Shown here: positions 52,414 to 61,182 of the stretch, in pieces
Layout: every line of letters starts with the position of its first letter
Numbering within the stretch: position 1 is the stretch's first letter
Source: GCA-2725625 sp964574215
GTDB lineage: Bacteria; Pseudomonadota; Alphaproteobacteria; Rhodospirillales; UBA2165
Assembly (NCBI GenBank): GCA_964574215.1
Contig: CAZNLR010000018.1
Span: 1 to 64,000, forward strand
Direction of reading: 5' to 3'
DNA: 64,000 nt
The notes under the pieces: generated by a model
What the model was told of the DNA's origin: nothing
The model's database searches: none
What the model saw: the letters and a program-made list of their open reading frames with translations, nothing else
Position numbers and translations under genes: made by a program

Positions 52414-53409
52414 CTACTGCCCCACCACGGCCCTGCCAACGGTATCTTCGTCGGTGCCGAACCAAACTGTGTCGGTAGGAGCATGGTAGTGCATGTGTCT
52501 GACACTGCCGGCGCCGGACGGGATGGGGGTAATGGAAAATATGGCGTCCTTGGCCGGATCGAAGCCGACGAAGGTGTTGGGATCGACACCCGTTTCCACC
52601 AGCCAGATGCGCCCCCGTTTGTCCCGCGCCATGCCATAGGGGTCGGAATCTGCGCCGCCCGGCAGTTTCCATTCGTCCAGCTTGCCCGTCTTGGGATCGA
52701 GCCGTCCTAAATAGCCGCGGCTGTAGTCGGTGTAGTAAATCCGCCCGTCGTCTGTGACATCGATCCGGCGGGGCCTGGCACCGTCGACAATCTTGTGCTC
52801 GGTCAATTTGAGGGTGTTGGGATCAACCGACGCCACTTTATCGGTCCCCAGAAGGGCGATCCACGGCGTCCCGTTCGGCGCAATGATGATCCCGTAGGGC
52901 CGCGCGCGACTGGTGGGAACCCGGATGAGGTCGACTTTACGGTCGGCCAGCCGCAGCCGTCCGACGAAATTGCCCCATTGCACCGTGAACCATATGTGCT
53001 TTTCGGCCCTATCGAAGATCAGCGTATGGGGATCGTCGGCTTCCGGCTCCGGCATGCCGATTCTCTCAATTTTGCTGGTCTTAGGATCGAAACGGCCGAT
53101 ATAGCCGGAGAGATTCCCCGAATACCAAACAACACCATCGGAACCCACGATCAAATTGTGGGGTCCCGGTTCGTCCTTCAGGCCTTTGAGAATAAACTTG
53201 CCGGTCTGCGGATTGAGGCGCGCCAGATAGTGCCCGCTCTGGCCGACAAACCAGACCGAGTTGGCGTTTTCGGCAAAGGGGTCGCGGGACCGGCCGCCGT
53301 AGCTTACCTTCCATTCCTTAATATCGACCGGGTTCAAGGAATCGGCTGAAAGCGCCGGGAACGGCAGGAAAAAAATGAGGGACATCGCAAATAGTAATTT
53401 CAATTTCAT
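52414..53409 (-). CDS. Exported Vgb-like (virginiamycin B lyase-type) beta-propeller
   Basis: A 331-residue protein with a cleavable signal peptide (LLFAMSLIFFLPFPALS). The rest is a seven-bladed propeller with repeats such as VWFVGQSGHYLARLNPQTGKF, VWYSGNLSGYIGRFDPKT and IWLVETGVDPNTFVGFDP. Virginiamycin B lyase opens a macrolactone ring; its key His residues cannot be confirmed here, so this may be a binding or lyase relative. The ATG at 53409 has gggag in place. It diverges from the reductive dehalogenase gene with a 124-base spacer, in which I see no palindrome. Confidence 0.85.
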   Translation of the reverse strand: MKLKLLFAMSLIFFLPFPALSADSLNPVDIKEWKVSYGGRSRDPFAENANSVWFVGQSGHYLARLNPQTGKFILKGLKDEPGPHNLIVGSDGVVWYSGNLSGYIGRFDPKTSKIERIGMPEPEADDPHTLIFDRAEKHIWFTVQWGNFVGRLRLADRKVDLIRVPTSRARPYGIIIAPNGTPWIALLGTDKVASVDPNTLKLTEHKIVDGARPRRIDVTDDGRIYYTDYSRGYLGRLDPKTGKLDEWKLPGGADSDPYGMARDKRGRIWLVETGVDPNTFVGFDPAKDAIFSITPIPSGAGSVRHMHYHAPTDTVWFGTDEDTVGRAVVGQ

Positions 53410-53533
53410 GCCTGAACTCCCATGTTTCTTATGGCCTTTTCGGCGACGGGTGGAATATGGCGTATGCAATTAGGAAGTTTTATTATTATAGTTAAACCGG
53501 AACACGGCAACATATCCCGGTCAGGAGAATTTA

Positions 53534-55021
53534 ATGAGACGCCGCAGCACGGTAGGTAAAAATACACGCCAAAAAGCCATGGGCCTGGATCAGTTCGGTG
53601 AAGACGGGGTTACCTTCAGCGATATCGACGAAGTCACCTCTTCGTCCAAAGGTATCTGGAAACGGCCCTGGTGGGTGCGCGAGGTGGACAAACCGACCGT
53701 GGATATCGACTGGGACGCCACCGAGCGGTTCGACGCCACGAAAATCCAACAGGTTTCCTGGAAAAAATATATTGGTGAAGACAAAGCCAAGGAACTGACC
53801 AAACGACGGGAAGAAAAACTTCGCCAATGGATCATCGAGGGTAAGGCCGGGTACACCCTGCGGGACCGCGCCCTGGATATCGCCGGCGCCCAGGCCGGAT
53901 CGGTGAGCACCACTTTTAAAGGGTCCTGGTACAAGGAGGACAAAGACGGGAAGGAAAGGGAAGACGGCAAGGTCTTCGCCTACGAACCTGCCCGGTCACA
54001 GCTGACCGACCCTGCACGGCCCAAACCCATGAGCCCGGAAGAATTGGGCGTGCCCCGCTGGGAGGGAACGCCCGAGGAAAACGCCCGCATGATCCGCTCG
54101 GCGCTGCGTCATTTCGGCGCCCATCAGGTCGGCTTTGTCGAACTGACGGAAAACAACAAAAAATTGTTCTATGAAACGGACGCCATGGACGGCAAGCGGA
54201 TCGAATTTGAAAATGTAGAGAAGGCTTACGAGACCGATGAGAAGCGGGTCATCCCGGAAAAGGCAAGATGGGCGATCGTATTTTCGGTGCAGATGTCCGA
54301 AGAACTGATCAAACGGAAATCCGGATTGATGCCGTCGGCCTTGTCGGCGGCGGCCACGGGCGCGGCCTACCGTCAGGCGAGAAACGTCATCGACCAGACC
54401 CAGTGCTTTCTGCATGTGCTGGGCTATCAGGGGTTGATGGGCACCTGGTATAACGGATTGGGGATCGCACCGGCCTTCGGCATCCTGGCGGGCCTGGGCG
54501 AACTGGGCCGGATCAACCGCATGATCAGTCCCGAACACGGTCCGCTGCAACGGGTCTTCAAGCTGGTCACCGATCTGCCCTTGACGCCCACCAAGCCCAT
54601 TGATGCCGGTATTATGAATTTCTGCCGCACCTGCAAGGTCTGCGCCGATGAATGCCCGGCGGATTGTTTGAGCAAAAAAACCGACCCCTATTGGGAACCG
54701 GCGGGCCCCTGGAACAATCCTGGGCACAAAACCTGGTACGAGGATTCACCCAGTTGCCGGACCTGGTGGGCGGTATCGACGGCGGGCTGTTCCACCTGCT
54801 TTGCGGTCTGTGCCTTCAGCAAGAAAAACATCTCGGTGATCCACGATATCGTGAAGATCGCCATTGCCAAAAACAAGATCATGCCCGACAAGGTAAATGC
54901 GTTTTTCACCAAGATGGACGGTGTGTTCGGCTATCAGGATCAACGCAATATCAATGATTGGTGGGACATGGAACTACCGCCCCGGGGCACCAATAACCCC
55001 AAAGAAACCAAACTGGATTAG
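53534..55021 (+). CDS. rdhA: Reductive dehalogenase catalytic subunit, RdhA
   Basis: A 495-residue RdhA-family corrinoid/iron-sulfur enzyme. The middle carries the family core LGYQGLMGTWYNG, APAFGILAGLGELGRINRM and VTDLPLTPTKPID. The first [4Fe-4S] motif is CRTCKVCADECP (Cys364, 367, 370, 374); the second is CSTCFAVCAFSKK (Cys419-426 region) plus a likely Cys408. RdhA removes halogens by reduction using cobalamin. The N-terminus, MRRRSTVGKNTRQKAMG, has arginines but no hydrophobic stretch, so no Tat export is expected and the enzyme should stay in the cytoplasm. The start ATG follows caggag. The RdhB-like gene follows after 15 bases. Substrate unknown. Confidence 0.92.
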   Translation: MRRRSTVGKNTRQKAMGLDQFGEDGVTFSDIDEVTSSSKGIWKRPWWVREVDKPTVDIDWDATERFDATKIQQVSWKKYIGEDKAKELTKRREEKLRQWIIEGKAGYTLRDRALDIAGAQAGSVSTTFKGSWYKEDKDGKEREDGKVFAYEPARSQLTDPARPKPMSPEELGVPRWEGTPEENARMIRSALRHFGAHQVGFVELTENNKKLFYETDAMDGKRIEFENVEKAYETDEKRVIPEKARWAIVFSVQMSEELIKRKSGLMPSALSAAATGAAYRQARNVIDQTQCFLHVLGYQGLMGTWYNGLGIAPAFGILAGLGELGRINRMISPEHGPLQRVFKLVTDLPLTPTKPIDAGIMNFCRTCKVCADECPADCLSKKTDPYWEPAGPWNNPGHKTWYEDSPSCRTWWAVSTAGCSTCFAVCAFSKKNISVIHDIVKIAIAKNKIMPDKVNAFFTKMDGVFGYQDQRNINDWWDMELPPRGTNNPKETKLD

Positions 55022-55036
55022 GCGGGGAGCAGATTG

Positions 55037-55294
55037 ATGTGGCGTTTTATCTATGGCCTGATCCTGGGTGCCGGCGGCATGGCCTTCTGGAACTGGAAAC
55101 AAGCCGAAAATTTATCCGTGGCCTGGTATGTCTGGCTCCTGATGGCCCTGGCTCTGGCTCTGGGCACCCTGGCGGTCCATCATTTTTTCGCCTCCAGGGA
55201 AGAACTGGAACCCAAGGCGGCCTGGATCGGCCTGCTGCTTTTCGGCCTTCCCGCCTTGCTGCTGTCCGGCTGGGTGCTGTCGTTTTTCGTGTGA
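55037..55294 (+). CDS. rdhB: RdhB-like membrane anchor
   Basis: An 85-residue protein with three transmembrane helices (FIYGLILGAGGMAFW, WYVWLLMALALALGTLAV and WIGLLLFGLPALLLSGWVLSF shown in part). Size, helix number and location 15 bases after rdhA match the small RdhB anchors that hold RdhA at the membrane and link it to the electron chain. The short charged loop ASREELEPKAAW joins helices 2 and 3. RdhB sequences are weakly conserved, so the call rests on context. If RdhA is cytoplasmic, the anchor would present it on the inner face. Confidence 0.75.
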   Translation: MWRFIYGLILGAGGMAFWNWKQAENLSVAWYVWLLMALALALGTLAVHHFFASREELEPKAAWIGLLLFGLPALLLSGWVLSFFV

Positions 55295-55335
55295 CAGGGA
55301 TGTCCTGACAAGCTAGGCGATCAGTAATCCAAGGC

Positions 55336-56175
55336 CTAAATTCTCAGTAATACGACGCCCAAAGCAACGATGATGACACATATCATTCGCCAACCCCCCA
55401 AAACCTCTTTCAAAACGAGAGACCCGATTAGAGCTGCAAAAATTACACTGGTTTCCCGGAGCGCCGATACGGGTGCAATAGGCGCCAATGTCATCGACCA
55501 AATTATGATCCAGTAGGACGTCAGAGAAATGATACCGGCTCCAATTCCCGCGGCCCATTGCCGACGTGACAAAATCTTGAGATCTTGCCGGGTACGCCAG
55601 CCAAATACGGCAGCGTAAATAATGCCGGTAAGCGCGAACATTGAGACCGTATATCCGTGAGCGTTCCCGGCAAATCTGGCCCCCAGCCCATCGATGATGG
55701 TATATGAGGCGATCATCAAAGCGGTTGCCAGTGAATATAGAACTGCTTGCCAATCCTGGAATTGCCGCCAGCCGTTACGTAGTGAAAGGCCCAGAATACC
55801 ACCGACAATTACAAAGATGGCCAACAATGTTTTTACCGATAATTTTTCGCCCACAAAGAAAAACATTATAATGGCGACAATCAACGGCGCAGTTCCACGG
55901 GCGATTGGATATACCAAACTCAAATCGCCCCAACGGTAGGCAATTGAAAGAAACCAAAAATAAAGAACATGAATGACTGCAGAGGCCCCTAAATACGGCC
56001 AACTCACCAGGGGTGGAAATGGGAAAAATGCAATCAAGCCCAAGGATATGACGCCGGAACTTATGGTTAAAAGCACCGTTGCCAAATGCTGGTTGTGATC
56101 CGCCTTAATCAGGGCATTCCAGCTAGCGTGCAGGATCGCCGCCAAAAGCACTAAACTGGTGATTGTCGCATCCAT
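55336..56175 (-). CDS. EamA/DMT-superfamily transporter
   Basis: A 279-residue protein with about ten helices and two EamA repeats: HASWNALIKADHNQHLA and VYPIARGTAPLIVAIIMFFFVGEKL in the first, APIAPVSALRETSVIFAALIGSLVLKE in the second. Direction and substrate are unknown; the location between the dehalogenase genes and the MBL-fold gene makes export or uptake of a related metabolite possible. It is convergent with rdhB. Confidence 0.87.
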   Translation of the reverse strand: MDATITSLVLLAAILHASWNALIKADHNQHLATVLLTISSGVISLGLIAFFPFPPLVSWPYLGASAVIHVLYFWFLSIAYRWGDLSLVYPIARGTAPLIVAIIMFFFVGEKLSVKTLLAIFVIVGGILGLSLRNGWRQFQDWQAVLYSLATALMIASYTIIDGLGARFAGNAHGYTVSMFALTGIIYAAVFGWRTRQDLKILSRRQWAAGIGAGIISLTSYWIIIWSMTLAPIAPVSALRETSVIFAALIGSLVLKEVLGGWRMICVIIVALGVVLLRI

Positions 56176-56231
56176 ACCCGAATCTAACGGCCGGATACAT
56201 TTTTTGATTCAATATCGGAAATTGACAAACC

Positions 56232-57263
56232 CTAAACCCCGAACATAAATCTCGTTCCCACGTTCGATGTTACCAGCTTGTCCGGCATGCGCTGTCGCAT
56301 CATTTCGATGAAGTTGGCGCCGGTGCAGTGCATGGGGATGATGACGTCCGGGTCCAAGTCCTCCAGTTCGTCCACTGTCTGCTGGATATATTCGATGGGT
56401 GCCAGGCCCAGATGAAACCCGCCGATGACGGCGTGGAGTCTGTCTACGTTGGCGACGGCCATGGCGGTTTTGACCGTGTTGACGATGCCCGCGTGACCGC
56501 AGGAGGAGATCACCACCAGGCCTTTACCCTTGACGATGTAACAAGTAGCGTGTTCGTCCTCGTGGGCGTCCAGCACCAGCTTGCCGCTCCGTTCCGCTTC
56601 GGTGAAATGATCGTCCTCGGCCACCATGGTGCCGCCGCTCACTTCTTCGAAGCTTTGCCGCTCGATATAGCCCGAGGTAAAGGCGCCTCCTAGATCATAC
56701 GGGACGTCACAGCATCGGGTTTTGACGTCACGGGCTTTCAGGGACAAGCGGTCGATGGCGCCCCAGGACATGGGCTCGACATCTTTTTCCTTAAGGTATT
56801 TTTCCCGGAAGACGTTTTCGCCGCCCACAAAAAGGGACAAATCCTCGGTCATACGGGTCCGGTACTGACCGACAAAGCCGTCCATGCCACCAAAATGATC
56901 CCGGTGGCCGTGGCTCAGGATCAAGCCGTTAAGCCTGGCCGGTTCAATGGCCAAAAGGTCAAAATTGCGGTTGAGGACTTCCGGCGTATAGCCGAAGTCG
57001 AGCAGGTATTCGGCTTTTTCGCCGTCTGACCGCGATGCTAGATGGAGCGACAGGCCCCATTCGCCGGCCAGGGTCGTCATGTGACGTCCGGGCACCCGCC
57101 CCACATGTTCGATGGTCACATGCGGATGCTCGCCCGCCGGCAAAAACCGCTCGTAAAAGGAATCAACCACGACCCGGACCGAGACCTCGTCAACCACCGG
57201 TGCGGTGAATGGTATTTGCTTGTCCAAGCTATTAGCCACAATCTTCCCCTTTTGGCCTTTCAT
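56232..57263 (-). CDS. Metallo-beta-lactamase-fold hydrolase (COG1237 type)
   Basis: A 343-residue MBL-fold protein. The metal motif is LILSHGHRDHFGG (HxHxDH) near residue 117, with later metal residues in SSCGHAGIVN and GGFHLG, and a C-terminal MHCTGANF. This pattern matches the family annotated as 7,8-dihydropterin-6-yl-methyl-4-(beta-D-ribofuranosyl)aminobenzene 5'-phosphate synthase, whose members are diverse. No signal peptide is seen. It diverges from the MoaD-like gene across an AT-rich 184-base gap with a palindrome, so the two may be co-regulated; a role in pterin or cofactor chemistry is inference. Confidence 0.82.
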   Translation of the reverse strand: MKGQKGKIVANSLDKQIPFTAPVVDEVSVRVVVDSFYERFLPAGEHPHVTIEHVGRVPGRHMTTLAGEWGLSLHLASRSDGEKAEYLLDFGYTPEVLNRNFDLLAIEPARLNGLILSHGHRDHFGGMDGFVGQYRTRMTEDLSLFVGGENVFREKYLKEKDVEPMSWGAIDRLSLKARDVKTRCCDVPYDLGGAFTSGYIERQSFEEVSGGTMVAEDDHFTEAERSGKLVLDAHEDEHATCYIVKGKGLVVISSCGHAGIVNTVKTAMAVANVDRLHAVIGGFHLGLAPIEYIQQTVDELEDLDPDVIIPMHCTGANFIEMMRQRMPDKLVTSNVGTRFMFGV

Positions 57264-57393
57264 TGTAGTTGTCGGGCCCGACCCGGCAAGTAATTTGGCG
57301 TCTATTTAATGACAGTCTATAAATAACAAAATAAATTATTAATAATGTTATTCATAATTTAGTCTTATATATTATACAAAATAATATATTGCA

Positions 57394-57407
57394 TGATTGA
57401 GTAATCA
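57394..57407. promoter_or_regulatory. AT-rich intergenic palindrome, candidate operator
   Basis: tgatt-gagt-aatca is an inverted repeat with a 5-4-5 layout, like that of FNR/CRP-type sites but with different half-sites. It lies in a very AT-rich stretch 41 bases before the MoaD-like start, between the divergent MBL-fold gene and the molybdoenzyme operon. Confidence 0.35.
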
Positions 57408-57447
57408 GTGATTTAATGCCCGGGAACTCAAGGTGGGGGCGCGTGTC

Positions 57448-57900
57448 ATGGGTCAAAAGCCCGACATCGAAACATTGGAAATTGAAGAAAATGCCGACCG
57501 CTCGGCGGCCCTTTGGTATAGCGCCGAAAGGCGGGCCGAACAGGAGTCCGCCACTCAAACGGATGCGAACCCAACCGCCGATCAGCCTTCATCCGATCAG
57601 AACGCCGCCATCAATATCAATGTCCTGCTGTTCGGACTGCTGTCCACGGTAACGACGGAACGCAGCATTTCCCTGTCTTTACCGGGCGGTGCCACGCCCC
57701 TGGACGTTCTGGCGGCGCTGGAGGAAAAATTCGGCAGCGAAGCGTTTTCCCCCATCAAAGACCCGGTTGCCGGTATTCTGCCGTGCTGCCGCCTGTTCGT
57801 GGACGGCGACCCGTTTGAAGATGTCCGCGCCCCGATCTCGCCGGAAGGCAAACCGGCCACCATTGAAATGATACTGCTCAAAGGATTTGAAGGCGGTTAG
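57448..57900 (+). CDS. MoaD/ThiS-family protein with N-terminal extension
   Basis: A 150-residue protein. The C-terminal 90 residues are a beta-grasp MoaD/ThiS domain: INVLLFGLLSTVTTERSISL, GATPLDVLAALEEKFG and a C-terminal LLKGFEGG ending in the Gly-Gly that is adenylated and thiocarboxylated as a sulfur donor. The first 55 residues are acidic and polar, unlike classical MoaD of about 80 residues. A Cys-Cys pair (ILPCCRLFVDG) is also unusual. ATG 57448 follows aggtggggg. It sits 43 bases upstream of the molybdopterin oxidoreductase gene, so it may be a dedicated sulfur carrier for that enzyme's cofactor. Confidence 0.82.
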   Translation: MGQKPDIETLEIEENADRSAALWYSAERRAEQESATQTDANPTADQPSSDQNAAININVLLFGLLSTVTTERSISLSLPGGATPLDVLAALEEKFGSEAFSPIKDPVAGILPCCRLFVDGDPFEDVRAPISPEGKPATIEMILLKGFEGG

Positions 57901-57943
57901 ACGCTGTCCCAAAGCCCCAAAGTGTTTACTGGAGGAGCCCCAA

Positions 57944-60550
57944 ATGAACGAAATCAAACCGCCGCGCATCGTCGAAAAAGCACCCGAGGGAGACGAATGG
58001 ATTCCCTCCACGTGCAACCTCTGCTACGGCACCTGTTCGATCCTGGTCCACAAGGTCGACGGCGTCGCCGTCAAGATCGAAGGCAATCCCAAAAGCACCG
58101 TCGGCAAGGGCCGCCTTTGCGGCAAGGGCATCAGCGGGCTGATGACCCACTACGACCCCAACCGGGTGCGGGTACCGCTCCGGCGCACCAACCCGGAAAA
58201 GGGCATCGGCATCGATCCCGGCTGGGAGGAAATCTCCTGGGACGAAGCGCTGGACGAGGTCGCCGGGCGCCTGAAGAAAATCCGCGAGGACGATCCGCGC
58301 AAGCTGTCCATCCAACGGACGACGACGGTTTACACCATGGGTCTGCCCTGGGCGGCCTTTGCGCCGGGCTTCGGGACGACCAACGTGTCGGAAGGGGGCG
58401 GTGGCCTTCACTGCGGCAATTCGGCTCACCAGGTGTCGGGGATGATGCATGCCTCCTGGGGCATTCTGCCCGACTTCCAGTACTGCAACTACGCTATTTA
58501 TTTCGGCGCTTCCAAAGGCCATGGCGCGGGTCACGCTTCAAATTCCAACATGGCCATGGCGGCGGACGCCCGCGAACGCGGCATGAAAATGGTGGTGGTC
58601 GATCCCATGTGCAATTTCGCCGCCGCCAAGGCGACCGAGTGGGTCCCCATCCGGGTCGGCACCGACGCCGCCCTGGCGCTCGCCATGTGCAACGTCATCG
58701 TCAACGAAATCGGCACCATGGACATTCCCTACCTCAAAGCCAAAACCAACGGCACCTACCTGATCGGTCCCGACGGCACCTACTTGCGTGACCAGGAAAC
58801 CAATGAGCCGTTGGTCTGGGACGAACAGGCGGGCGTGGCCAGGCCGCACAATGTGGCCGATTCGGAGAACACGGCCTTGGAGGGCGAGTTCGAGATAGAC
58901 GGCGTTAAATACCGCCCGTCCTTCGTGCTTCTTAAAGAGCATTTGAAAAAATATACGCCCGAATACGGCGAGGAAATCTCCACCGTGCCGGCGGCGGACA
59001 TCAGACGAATCTCCCAGGAGTTCGTTGATGAAGCCCGCATCGGCAGCACCATCGTCATCGACGGCGTCACTCTGCCATATCGGCCCGCCGCCGCCATCGC
59101 TTTCCGGGGCCTGCAAGGACACCGTAACGCCACCTTTAATTTCTTCGCTGTCCTGCTGCTCAATCAGCTGGTGGGTGCGGCGGATGTGGTGGGGTCCTGT
59201 CTCGGTTTCAATCCGGCGTTTGCCGGTATCCCCGAAACCGGCCGCATGGGCTACGTGCCCAAAGCCGGTCCCGACGGCCTCATGGAGGTGGGGACCTGGA
59301 TGGCCTACGATCCGCCCTATCCAAGACCAGAACCCAAGAAGCCGGAAGAAATGGGGCTCCAGGATCTGTTCGTCATGGGCATGACCTCGCCTTTTTTCAA
59401 CTCCGAGCAGGGGGAGGAATTGTGGGAAAAGTTCGATATGCCCTATCGGCCGGAGATGCTCTTGAATTACGGCGCCAATTGCGTGATGAGCATCGCTAAC
59501 AAGGATCTGGTCGCGGAATCGCTCAAGAAGCTGGACTTCATCGCCTCCTTCGATTTGTTCCTGAATGAGACGTCGGATTTCGCCGATATCGTTCTGCCTG
59601 ACCGGGGCTATCTGGGTTGCTACAATACGCGGCCGAATATCCCCTATATCTTCAGCCATCCCGCCGGCATGGGCGATTGGAGTTGGGCGATCCAGCAGCC
59701 GGTGGTCGAGCCGGAGGGCGAGGAACGCCTGTTCGCCGATGTCCTCATCGATCTGGCCGACCGGGCCGGTTTCCTGGACGATTTTAACGCTGCCTTCAAC
59801 GCTGTCCTAAATTTGCAGGGCGAGTACCGGCTCGAAAGCGGTAAGAAATATACCTATGAGGAAATCTGCGACGCCGATCTCAAAATCAATTTCGGCGATG
59901 ACCGCGGCCTCGACTACTTCAAGAAAGAAGGTGTGGTGACCTGGCCCAAAACGCCGCAGGAAGTTTACTGGCGGGCCTTTACGGACGCCCGGGTGCCGAT
60001 TTATTGGGAATGGATGCCGGAATTGAGAGAGAAAATCCAAGCCATCTCGGGACCGGTCGGTCTCGACGTGCCCAAAGACTATTACAGCGCTTTGGCCGAG
60101 TTTCTGCCCTGCCAATCCCATGAATGTAAAAAAGAAGGCTTCGATTTCTATACCTTCTATTACCGGGATACGCTGCACACCAACAGCTTTACCATGGAGA
60201 ACGCCTGGCTCGATGAAGCCGCCCAGCTTGATCCCTATTCCTACAATATCGCCATGAATACGGAATCGGGCCGCAGCCGGGGACTGGAGGATGGCGACAT
60301 CATCCAGCTTGAAAGCGAAAAAGGCCGCCAGGTTACCGGGCGCGTCCATCTCACCGAGGCCATCCATCCCGAAGGTCTCGGCATTGCCGCCCTTTGCGGT
60401 CATTGGGCCAAAGGAATGCCGGTGGCCAAAGGCAAGGGCGTCTTTTATAACGAACTTCTCGAATTGGATTGGGAAAGCGTCAATCCTGTTAACCTAACCC
60501 TTGATCTCTGTTCCAAGGTCAAGGTGACGCGTGTGGAGGAAAACCGATGA
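57944..60550 (+). CDS. Molybdopterin oxidoreductase, catalytic subunit (CISM/PsrA-like)
   Basis: An 868-residue member of the DMSO-reductase superfamily. The N-terminal [4Fe-4S] motif is Cys24, Cys27, Cys31 and Cys59 (TCNLCYGTC, GRLCGKG). A possible metal-ligand cysteine, Cys157, lies in GGGLHCGNSAHQVSG. Typical MGD-binding segments follow (VVVDPMCNFAAAKATEWVPIRVGTDAALALAM in outline). The start MNEIKPPRIVEK has no Tat signal, so the enzyme should be cytoplasmic, unlike most PsrA or PhsA. The ATG follows ggagg. The stop overlaps the next gene (ATGA). Its reaction cannot be told: this group includes polysulfide and arsenate reductases, acetylene hydratase and pyrogallol transhydroxylase. Confidence 0.92.
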   Translation: MNEIKPPRIVEKAPEGDEWIPSTCNLCYGTCSILVHKVDGVAVKIEGNPKSTVGKGRLCGKGISGLMTHYDPNRVRVPLRRTNPEKGIGIDPGWEEISWDEALDEVAGRLKKIREDDPRKLSIQRTTTVYTMGLPWAAFAPGFGTTNVSEGGGGLHCGNSAHQVSGMMHASWGILPDFQYCNYAIYFGASKGHGAGHASNSNMAMAADARERGMKMVVVDPMCNFAAAKATEWVPIRVGTDAALALAMCNVIVNEIGTMDIPYLKAKTNGTYLIGPDGTYLRDQETNEPLVWDEQAGVARPHNVADSENTALEGEFEIDGVKYRPSFVLLKEHLKKYTPEYGEEISTVPAADIRRISQEFVDEARIGSTIVIDGVTLPYRPAAAIAFRGLQGHRNATFNFFAVLLLNQLVGAADVVGSCLGFNPAFAGIPETGRMGYVPKAGPDGLMEVGTWMAYDPPYPRPEPKKPEEMGLQDLFVMGMTSPFFNSEQGEELWEKFDMPYRPEMLLNYGANCVMSIANKDLVAESLKKLDFIASFDLFLNETSDFADIVLPDRGYLGCYNTRPNIPYIFSHPAGMGDWSWAIQQPVVEPEGEERLFADVLIDLADRAGFLDDFNAAFNAVLNLQGEYRLESGKKYTYEEICDADLKINFGDDRGLDYFKKEGVVTWPKTPQEVYWRAFTDARVPIYWEWMPELREKIQAISGPVGLDVPKDYYSALAEFLPCQSHECKKEGFDFYTFYYRDTLHTNSFTMENAWLDEAAQLDPYSYNIAMNTESGRSRGLEDGDIIQLESEKGRQVTGRVHLTEAIHPEGLGIAALCGHWAKGMPVAKGKGVFYNELLELDWESVNPVNLTLDLCSKVKVTRVEENR

Positions 60551-61155
60551 AATGGGGAATGGTAATTGATTTGAAACGCTGCATCGGTTGTTATGGCTGT
60601 CAGCTTTCCTGCAAGGCCGAACACGGCACCCCCCGGGGCGTTTTCTACGCCCGGGTTCTGAAGCAGGAGGAGGGCACCTACCCGACGGTCAGCCAGACTT
60701 TCCTGCCCGTTTTGTGCAACCATTGTGAGGAACCGCCTTGTGTCGATGTCTGTCCGACGGGCGCCAGTTTCGTCTGGGAAGACGACGGCACGGTTGATAT
60801 CGATCACGATATTTGCGTCGGTTGCCGCACCTGCATGTTGGCCTGTCCTTATTCCAACCGTTATTTCAACGACAACGACCAAGCCTACTACGGCGAACAG
60901 GGTCAAACGCCTTACGAGCAGGCGCGAACGACCCAGCACCAGACGGGCGTGGTGATGAAATGCAATTTCTGCCGCGACCGGCGTCAGGAAGGCAAGGAGC
61001 CGGCCTGCGTCGCCAACTGCCCCACGGTTGCAAGACATTTCGGCGATCTGGACGATCCGACCAGCAATGTCAGCCGGCTTATCAAGGAGCGGGCCGGTTT
61101 CGCCCTGCATCCGGAAAAAGGCACCAAACCCAATGTCTATTACCTGCCGGCCTAA
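60547..61155 (+). CDS. Four-cluster [4Fe-4S] electron-transfer subunit (NrfC/PsrB type)
   Basis: A 202-residue iron-sulfur protein with 16 cysteines in four ferredoxin-type motifs: CIGCYGCQLSC, CNHCEEPPCVDVCP, CVGCRTCMLACP and CNFCRD with ACVANCP. It passes electrons between the molybdenum site and the membrane subunit. It has no signal peptide, consistent with the catalytic subunit staying in the cytoplasm. It starts inside the previous gene (four-base overlap) and the NrfD-like gene follows after 27 bases. Confidence 0.95.
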   Translation: MKWGMVIDLKRCIGCYGCQLSCKAEHGTPRGVFYARVLKQEEGTYPTVSQTFLPVLCNHCEEPPCVDVCPTGASFVWEDDGTVDIDHDICVGCRTCMLACPYSNRYFNDNDQAYYGEQGQTPYEQARTTQHQTGVVMKCNFCRDRRQEGKEPACVANCPTVARHFGDLDDPTSNVSRLIKERAGFALHPEKGTKPNVYYLPA

Positions 61156-61182
61156 CCGGTATTTGAGGAGGGGAGTTTAGCT

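Noticed and set aside
57394..57407. Classical FNR box before the molybdoenzyme operon
   Set aside because: The half-sites are tgatt/aatca rather than TTGAT/ATCAA, so only an unnamed palindrome is reported.
57922..58791. 289-codon frame inside the molybdopterin oxidoreductase gene, same strand, other phase
   Set aside because: Arginine- and histidine-rich translation typical of an out-of-phase GC-rich frame; the real frame carries the iron-sulfur and MGD motifs.
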